Of a DNA stretch of 6,614 nt, positions 1 to 4,866 are shown piece after piece. The position numbers and the translations under genes are program-made. The stretch is from Thermoflexales bacterium (GTDB lineage Bacteria > Chloroflexota > Anaerolineae > B4-G1 > SLSP01). The DNA is taken from NCBI GenBank assembly GCA_015486785.1, contig WFQZ01000138.1, forward strand, positions 1 through 6,614. Direction: 5' to 3'. The notes under the pieces are model-generated. The model did not search any database. It was not told where the DNA came from and worked only from the letters and a program-made list of their open reading frames with translations. The stretch's first letter is position 1; every line of letters starts with the position of its first letter.

Positions 1-1042
1 CGAGCGCATTTGGGAACTGCGCGGCATCGCCCAACAGTGCGGCTCCGCCGTCACCGAGAAACTGCAAGCCGGCGTGACCGAGCTGGATGTCTATCGGAAG
101 ATGCCCGCAGCCGCTCCCTTCGTCACCAGTGTGGAAAAGTTCCTCCAGGATTACGGCCATCGCGGCTTCCGCTACGAAGTTGACTTGGACGCCGAACGAT
201 TGGACGATCACCCGGAGTATGTCATCCTGGCCGTGGCCGGGCAATTGGACGTTCCTATTCCACCGCCGCAGCGGGCCGATGCTGCCCACCGGCAAGCGGA
301 AGAAACCCTCCGCGCTCTGCCGCTCATAGAGCGTGCCTTCTGGAAGAAGCTCCTCGCCTGGGGACAACAACTGATCGCCTGGCGGGAAAACTCCAAGAGC
401 CTCATCTCCATGCGCCAAGCGATCATCGCGCTGGCCGCGAGGCACTTAGCGCATCACTACTACCCCAACCGCCCCGATGACATCTTGCTCTTCTACACCC
501 GCGACGAATTCCTGGATTTCGTCCACAGCCAAGGGCAGCAGCGCGTCCCCGACGAGACCCTCTCCCGCCGCCGCGCCCAATATGAACTGCACGTCGCCCA
601 GGCCCCGCCGCCGGAGCTGATCTGGTACGATCCGGATACCCAACACTGGCGTCCGGTGGAAACAGAGACCGCGACACCCCACGCCGACGAAGCCCAAACC
701 ATCAAACAGTTCCACGGCATCCCTGTGAGCGCGGGCGTCGGCCCGGTGGAAGGCGTCGCCGTGGTCACCAGCGACCCTATTGAAGCCGGACAGCAGTTGA
801 TGGAGCTAAAAAATGAGGTCATCCTGGTGACGCGCTTCACCGATCCCGCGTGGTCTAGCCTCTTCGGACGGCTGAGCGGCGTGGTGACGGAGCTTGGCGG
901 CGTAGTCTCTCACGCGGCAGTCATCGCGCGGGAAAACGGCTTGCCCGCCGTAGTCGGTGTGAGCGGCATCTTGAACCACGTACGCGCCGGCCAGCGCATT
1001 CGCATTGACGGCAAAACCGGCACGGTTGAGATTCTGGACTAG
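1..1042 (+). CDS. PEP-utilising, phosphohistidine mobile-domain protein, copy 1 (5' end outside window)
   Basis: Partial gene; the reading frame is open from base 2 to the TAG at 1040-1042, giving 346 visible residues. The visible part has a helical middle region with the YGHRG signature (codons near base 155) typical of rifampicin-phosphotransferase-like and PEP-utilising proteins. It ends in a swivelling phosphohistidine domain with the motif GGVVSHAAVIAREN; the predicted phospho-accepting histidine is the CAC at 911-913. A TRFTDPAW segment precedes it, as usual in this family. The GTG at 74 is not taken as the start, because the frame upstream of it still matches the downstream paralogue residue for residue. 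If this copy is full length like that paralogue, about 611 bases lie outside the window. By family it would carry phosphate from an ATP-grasp partner (encoded at 2722-3687) to an acceptor molecule in the cytoplasm. The substrate is unknown. It ends 11 bases before the start of its paralogue. Confidence 0.9.
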   Translation, partial: ERIWELRGIAQQCGSAVTEKLQAGVTELDVYRKMPAAAPFVTSVEKFLQDYGHRGFRYEVDLDAERLDDHPEYVILAVAGQLDVPIPPPQRADAAHRQAEETLRALPLIERAFWKKLLAWGQQLIAWRENSKSLISMRQAIIALAARHLAHHYYPNRPDDILLFYTRDEFLDFVHSQGQQRVPDETLSRRRAQYELHVAQAPPPELIWYDPDTQHWRPVETETATPHADEAQTIKQFHGIPVSAGVGPVEGVAVVTSDPIEAGQQLMELKNEVILVTRFTDPAWSSLFGRLSGVVTELGGVVSHAAVIARENGLPAVVGVSGILNHVRAGQRIRIDGKTGTVEILD

Positions 1043-1049
1043 GGAGGTG
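1042..1049 (+). promoter_or_regulatory. Ribosome binding site of mobile-domain copy 2
   Basis: GGGAGGTG lies 4 bases before the ATG at 1054 and begins on the last base of the upstream stop codon. It fixes the start at 1054 and suggests coupled translation of the two paralogues. Confidence 0.8.
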
Positions 1050-1053
1050 CTTT

Positions 1054-2706
1054 ATGACCGAATGGCTACTCAGCGGACACAATGCCCAAGAGACTTCTGG
1101 AGTGTCCCACCCACTCACCAAAACGATCAACACGTTCATCTTGAACCAGGAAATTGCTTGGTCAATCGCAATGATCGGCGGCGGTACGGAAGGGTTTGAC
1201 CTTAGCATCCCGCCGGCACTCACCGTCCAAAGCCGCTTGTATTTGAACACCTCTTACTCCATGCGGAACATGGTTTTGGTCATGCCCTTTGACCCGGAAT
1301 CGGTCGGCGCACCGAAGGACATCTTGCCACCTTACGGCTCAATTTCTCTGCGCCGCAAACTTTTGCTGCCCTGGCACATCTACACCTTGTACCGCTGGGG
1401 CAAACGTTTCTACCAAAACGATGCCCAGGCTATCACCCAGATTGAGCAGGAGGCTTATGCCCGCTTCCATACCGCCAAAGAGCCGCCCTTAGAAGCCATT
1501 GAGCAATTCTTTGCGCGGGGGAATTTCGATTACGTCTACAAGATTAACCGAGCGCACATTGCCGCCTCGGCATTGGTCGCGTTGGTGGATAGCGTCATCC
1601 GAGAGAAACGCCCGGAGCTGCTGGGGCTGTTCGTGGGCAATCGCACCACCACCTCAATGATGGCCGAGCGCATTTGGGAGCTGCGCGGCATCGCTCAACA
1701 GTGCGGCCCCGCCGTCACCGAGAAACTGCAAGCCGGCGTGACCGATCTGGAAACCTACCGCCAGATGCCCGCCGCCGCCCCCTTCGTCATCGGCGTGGAA
1801 AAGTTCCTCCAGGATTACGGCCATCGCGGCTTCCGCTACGAAATCGACTTGGACGCCGAGCGATTAGACGATCACCCGGAGTATGTCATCCTGGCCGTGG
1901 CCGGACAATTGGACGTCCCCATCCCGCCGCCGCAGCGAGCCGAGACCGCGCGGCGGCAAGCAGAGGAGACTCTGCGCAGCTTGCCACCCTTGGAGCGGCT
2001 CTTCTGGAAGAAATTCCTCGCCTGGGGACAGAAGATGATCGCCTGGCGGGAAACCTCCAAGAGCCTCGCCTCAATGCGGCATGCGATCATCGCGCTGGCC
2101 GCGAGGCACTTAGCGCGTCACTACTACCCCAACCGCCGGGATGACATCCTGCTCTTCTACAACCGCGACGAATTCCTGGCCTTCGTCCGCAGCAAAGGGC
2201 AACAGCGCGTCCCCTGTGAGATTCTCTCCCGCCGCCGCGCCCAATACGAGCTGCACGTCGCCCAGGCCCCGCCGCCGGAGCTGATCTGGTACGATCCGGA
2301 TACCAATCGCTGGCGTCCGGTGGAAACAGAGGCCGCGCCGGCCCATCCAAACGGGGAGCAAGCCCCTAAACAGTTCCACGGCATCCCCGTGAGCGAGGGC
2401 GTCGGCCCGGTGGAAGGCGTCGCTATGGTGACCAGCGACCCTATTGAAGCCGGGCAACGGCTGCGGGAATTAGAAAGCGACGTTATCCTGGTGACGCGCT
2501 TCACCGATCCGGCGTGGTCCGGCCTCTTCGGACGACTGACCGGCGTGGTGACCGAGCTGGGCGGGGTGATCTCGCACGCCGCCATCATCGCGCGGGAAAA
2601 CGGCTTGCCCGCCGTGGTCGGCGTGAGCAACGTCCTGCACCACATACACGACGGCCAGCGTGTCCGCATTGACGGCAAAACCGGTACGGTTGAGATCTTG
2701 GATTGA
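1054..2706 (+). CDS. PEP-utilising, phosphohistidine mobile-domain protein, copy 2 (complete, RPH-like middle plus His domain)
   Basis: Complete 550-residue protein starting at an ATG behind a good ribosome site and ending at TGA 2704-2706. Residues 1 to about 420 form a mostly helical region with PLTKT near residue 20, RLYLN at 61-65 and YGHRG at 255-259, resembling the acceptor-binding middle domain of rifampicin phosphotransferase-type enzymes. Residues about 421-440 are a variable proline/alanine-rich linker. Residues about 441-550 are the PEP-utiliser mobile domain, with TRFTDPAW at 481-488 and GGVISHAAIIAREN at 503-516. His508 (codon 2575-2577) is the predicted phosphohistidine. There is no ATP-grasp domain and no PEP/pyruvate TIM barrel, so it needs a partner, most likely the ATP-grasp protein starting 15 bases downstream. 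It is about 83% identical to the preceding gene over 346 residues. Family-level assignment is firm; the substrate is not known, and rifampicin itself should not be assumed. Confidence 0.92.
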   Translation: MTEWLLSGHNAQETSGVSHPLTKTINTFILNQEIAWSIAMIGGGTEGFDLSIPPALTVQSRLYLNTSYSMRNMVLVMPFDPESVGAPKDILPPYGSISLRRKLLLPWHIYTLYRWGKRFYQNDAQAITQIEQEAYARFHTAKEPPLEAIEQFFARGNFDYVYKINRAHIAASALVALVDSVIREKRPELLGLFVGNRTTTSMMAERIWELRGIAQQCGPAVTEKLQAGVTDLETYRQMPAAAPFVIGVEKFLQDYGHRGFRYEIDLDAERLDDHPEYVILAVAGQLDVPIPPPQRAETARRQAEETLRSLPPLERLFWKKFLAWGQKMIAWRETSKSLASMRHAIIALAARHLARHYYPNRRDDILLFYNRDEFLAFVRSKGQQRVPCEILSRRRAQYELHVAQAPPPELIWYDPDTNRWRPVETEAAPAHPNGEQAPKQFHGIPVSEGVGPVEGVAMVTSDPIEAGQRLRELESDVILVTRFTDPAWSGLFGRLTGVVTELGGVISHAAIIARENGLPAVVGVSNVLHHIHDGQRVRIDGKTGTVEILD

Positions 2707-2709
2707 TTG

Positions 2710-2716
2710 AAGGAGG
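2710..2716 (+). promoter_or_regulatory. Ribosome binding site deciding the ATP-grasp gene start
   Basis: AAGGAGG ends 5 bases before the ATG at 2722. An in-frame TTG at 2707 directly follows the upstream stop but would place this ribosome site inside the coding region, so 2722 is the better start. Confidence 0.85.
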
Positions 2717-2721
2717 AAAAC

Positions 2722-3687
2722 ATGGCTGAGGCATTCTTACAAACACCCATTACCCCGCACACGATTGAACGGCTACCCACAGTGCACCTTGTAGGCGGCA
2801 AGGCTTACGGCCTCTACTGGTTGGCACGGCACGGCTTCGAAGCTCCTCCCACGTGGACCCTGACCACGGCAGCCTTCGACTATGTGCTACATCAAGTCAA
2901 GCTGACCCCGAAAGTCATTGCCCTGTGGCGAGCATTGACCGATGCGCAAGTAGACTGGGCCAACACCCAGGAACTCTTGGAAAGGCTAGAAGATTCGCGG
3001 CAGGAGATCATCGCCACCCTCAAGAATCTCCCTTTGATACCGGAAATATCCAAGCACCTGAGCTTGTTGCCCTCAAAATCCCATTGGGCGGTGCGCTCCT
3101 CCGCCAACGTTGAGGACAATCCCCGCTACAGCTTCGCCGGGCAGTTCAAGTCCCATCTCTACGTCCCGGCCAGCCGCCAGCGGTTATGGGAAGCCATTTG
3201 CGATGTATGGACATCCCTCTTCAACCGCGAAGCACTCGTCTATTGCGCCCAGCGGAACACGCTCTTGCCCAAAATGGCCGTGATCTTACAGCCGATCACC
3301 CAGATCACCGCCGAATATCGTTCTGGCGTGGCCTTCAGCCATTCCCCCATCCCCACCTTCCCCGGCGTGCTCATCCAGGCGGCCTACGGCACCGGCTACA
3401 CGGTCGTGGAAGGGCTGGGCGGCGATCTGTACAGTGTGAGCGGAGACGAAGTCCTCGTCTACCCTATGAGACCTCCGCGCATCCGCGTCACCAGCCCGCT
3501 GGGATTCACCGAGGAAGCCTCCCCGCCTGACGGCCTCGCCCTGACCGAAGACGAAGCCCGCTACTTGGCGGATAAAGTGCGCCAGATAGCAGAATTGTGG
3601 CGCAGGCCGGTCGATACAGAATTCACCTGGCGCAAGGGAGGAGAGCCGCTCTTCGTGCAAGTGCGATCCACCGCCGCCAAGAGATAG
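2722..3687 (+). CDS. Stand-alone PPDK/PEP-synthase-type ATP-grasp domain protein
   Basis: Protein of 321 residues that is almost exactly one pyruvate phosphate dikinase ATP/AMP-binding domain. Visible family motifs, in order: VGGKAYGL at 24-31 (Lys27), APPTW at 41-45, AVRSSANVED at 123-132 (Arg125), SFAGQ at 137-141, MAVILQP at 185-191, SGVAFSHSP at 201-209, VVEGLGGDLYSV at 228-239, DTEF at 298-301 (Glu300) and VQVRST at 312-317 (Gln313, Arg315). These match the nucleotide-contacting lysine, arginine, glutamate and glutamine of the family. In relatives this domain cleaves ATP to AMP and phosphate and loads a phosphate onto the histidine of a swivelling domain. Here that domain is not fused; the two upstream genes supply it. 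The usual proline after the final Arg is Ser316 here. The start at 2722 is set by the AAGGAGG site. Cytoplasmic; no membrane segment is seen. The domain call is secure, while the partner and final substrate are inferred from context. Confidence 0.93.
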   Translation: MAEAFLQTPITPHTIERLPTVHLVGGKAYGLYWLARHGFEAPPTWTLTTAAFDYVLHQVKLTPKVIALWRALTDAQVDWANTQELLERLEDSRQEIIATLKNLPLIPEISKHLSLLPSKSHWAVRSSANVEDNPRYSFAGQFKSHLYVPASRQRLWEAICDVWTSLFNREALVYCAQRNTLLPKMAVILQPITQITAEYRSGVAFSHSPIPTFPGVLIQAAYGTGYTVVEGLGGDLYSVSGDEVLVYPMRPPRIRVTSPLGFTEEASPPDGLALTEDEARYLADKVRQIAELWRRPVDTEFTWRKGGEPLFVQVRSTAAKR

Positions 3688-3707
3688 CCCCAAAGAAAAC
3701 CGCGTCC

Positions 3708-3722
3708 CCGCCATTCGGGCGG
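3708..3722 (+). other. Small GC hairpin touching the permease ribosome site
   Basis: CCGCC, a 5-base loop ATTCG, then GGCGG. The right arm includes the first two G of the GGAGGAG ribosome site of the permease gene. It could damp translation of that gene, but a 5-bp stem in GC-rich DNA may be chance. There is no T-run after it, so it is not called a terminator. Confidence 0.25.
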
Positions 3723-3727
3723 AGGAG
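3721..3727 (+). promoter_or_regulatory. Ribosome binding site of the ABC-2 permease gene
   Basis: GGAGGAG stands close before two consecutive ATG codons at 3730 and 3733. Spacing to 3730 is short (2 bases after the last G); the ATG at 3733 has the more usual spacing. The two choices differ by one methionine. Confidence 0.7.
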
Positions 3728-3729
3728 CA

Positions 3730-4866
3730 ATGATGCTACAGCGAATCTGGGCCGTCACCCAAAAAGAATTCATCCACGCCTTCCGGGACAAGCGCACCTT
3801 GCTGATGATGATCAGCATGCCCATGTTCCAATTGTTCCTGCTGGGCTACGCGCTGACGATGAACGTCTCCCACATCCCGCTCATCGTCGCCGACCAGAGC
3901 TTGGACCCGGCCAGCCAAGCCTACGTGGACGCACTGACCGCCTCCGGCTTCTTTGATGTCGTCGGTTACGCCCTCAACCAAGCGGAAGTAGTCCGCGCCA
4001 TTGACGAAGGCCGCGCCCAAGCCGGGCTGGTCATCCCCTCGGACTTCGCCGCGCAAGTGGAACGAAGCTCGGCCCAAGTGCTGTTCCTGGTGGATGGCTC
4101 CGACCTGTTCACCGCGCAATCGGCCTACAACGCCGCGCTCAACATCGGCCAAATGCACGCCTCGGACGTGCTGCTGGCAAAGATCACCCGCTCCGGCTGG
4201 GGCGCCCACCTGAGCAACTTGCAGCCCCTTGATGTGCGGGTGCGCGTGCTCTACAACCCCAATATGAAAGACCTGTGGTTCATCATCCCCGGCATGGCTG
4301 CGATGATCCTGGATACCCAGAGCATCGCCATGACCGCCGCCGCCGTCGTGCGGGAGCGCGAAACCGGCACCATTGAGCAAATCCTGGTCACGCCCATCCG
4401 CTCCGGGGAGCTGATGCTGGGCAAAATCGCCCCCAACCTGGTGCTGGCGATGGTCAACATGCTCACCGTCGTCGGCGTGGGCGTCTTCTGGTTCGGCGTC
4501 CCCTTCCAAGGGAACTTCTGGCTCTTCCTGGGCCTCTCGCTGATCTACGTCTTCTGCGGCCTGGGCTTGGGCATCCTCATCTCCACCATCTCCCAAACCC
4601 AACGCCAGTCCCAACAACTGGTGGGTCTGGTGATGCTGGTGAGTATGATGCTCGGCGGCTCTTTCCTCCCGCGCTACACCACCCCGCCGCTCATCCAGGC
4701 CGTCGGCGACCTGTTCCCCTTGACGCACTTCGTGCCCATCGCTCGCGGGATCATCACCAAAGGCGTGGGGCTGGAGGTGCTGTGGAAAAACTCGCTGATC
4801 TTGCTGGTGTACGCCGTCGTCATCATGGTGCTGGCCTCGCGCCTCTTCCGGCAGAGGTTGGAGTAG
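3730..4866 (+). CDS. ABC-2 type transporter permease (YbhR/YbhS-like)
   Basis: Integral membrane subunit of an ABC exporter, 378 residues, the usual length for this family. Residues 1-22 are a cytoplasmic lead (VTQKEFIHAFRDKRT is the typical opening). The first membrane helix is about 24-44, followed by a large extracytoplasmic domain of about 45-181. Five more helices lie near 183-207, 235-258, 262-286, 296-316 and 354-371. The conserved ABC-2 segment RERETGTIEQILVTP at 208-222 lies between helices 2 and 3, where this family contacts its ATPase. No ATP-binding-cassette gene is visible in the window, so the ATPase must be encoded elsewhere, possibly upstream of the first paralogue. The gene follows the ATP-grasp gene by 42 bases and its stop overlaps the next start. 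The exported substrate is unknown. An alternative start one codon later, at 3733, is possible. Confidence 0.93.
   Translation: MMLQRIWAVTQKEFIHAFRDKRTLLMMISMPMFQLFLLGYALTMNVSHIPLIVADQSLDPASQAYVDALTASGFFDVVGYALNQAEVVRAIDEGRAQAGLVIPSDFAAQVERSSAQVLFLVDGSDLFTAQSAYNAALNIGQMHASDVLLAKITRSGWGAHLSNLQPLDVRVRVLYNPNMKDLWFIIPGMAAMILDTQSIAMTAAAVVRERETGTIEQILVTPIRSGELMLGKIAPNLVLAMVNMLTVVGVGVFWFGVPFQGNFWLFLGLSLIYVFCGLGLGILISTISQTQRQSQQLVGLVMLVSMMLGGSFLPRYTTPPLIQAVGDLFPLTHFVPIARGIITKGVGLEVLWKNSLILLVYAVVIMVLASRLFRQRLE

Larger units (their letters stand above)
1..2706 (+). repeat. Tandem gene duplication, period 1664 bases
   Basis: Bases 1-1042 align with 1665-2706 at a constant offset of 1664 and without any net insertion or deletion. 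By hand count about 58 of 346 residues differ. Long stretches are identical even at silent sites, for example from about 130 to 177 against 1794 to 1841. Similarity stops exactly at the stop codons: the bases after TAG 1042 and after TGA 2706 are unrelated apart from being purine-rich ribosome sites. The unit therefore equals one gene (1653 bases) plus an 11-base spacer. The left end of the first unit is outside the window. Confidence 0.93.

Noticed and set aside
74..76. GTG at 74 as the start of the first gene
   Set aside because: The in-frame sequence from base 2 to 73 matches the inside of the paralogue, so the gene begins upstream of the window.
2707..2709. TTG at 2707 as the start of the ATP-grasp gene
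   Set aside because: It would place the AAGGAGG ribosome site inside the gene; ATG 2722 has correct spacing.
2157..2801. Minus strand open frame of 214 residues across the end of copy 2
   Set aside because: Shadow frame; a parallel shadow occurs at the same place in copy 1, as expected when both sense strands are paralogous.
1054..3687. Naming the genes ppsA (PEP synthase), ppdK or rph
   Set aside because: The PEP/pyruvate-binding barrel is absent, and the acceptor cannot be identified from sequence, so a specific symbol would overstate the evidence.
3736..4728. A 330-residue open frame on the minus strand opposite the permease gene
   Set aside because: It is rich in His, Asp, Gln and Gly without any family motif, as expected from reading the antisense of a GC-biased gene. 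The + strand frame is an evident ABC-2 permease.
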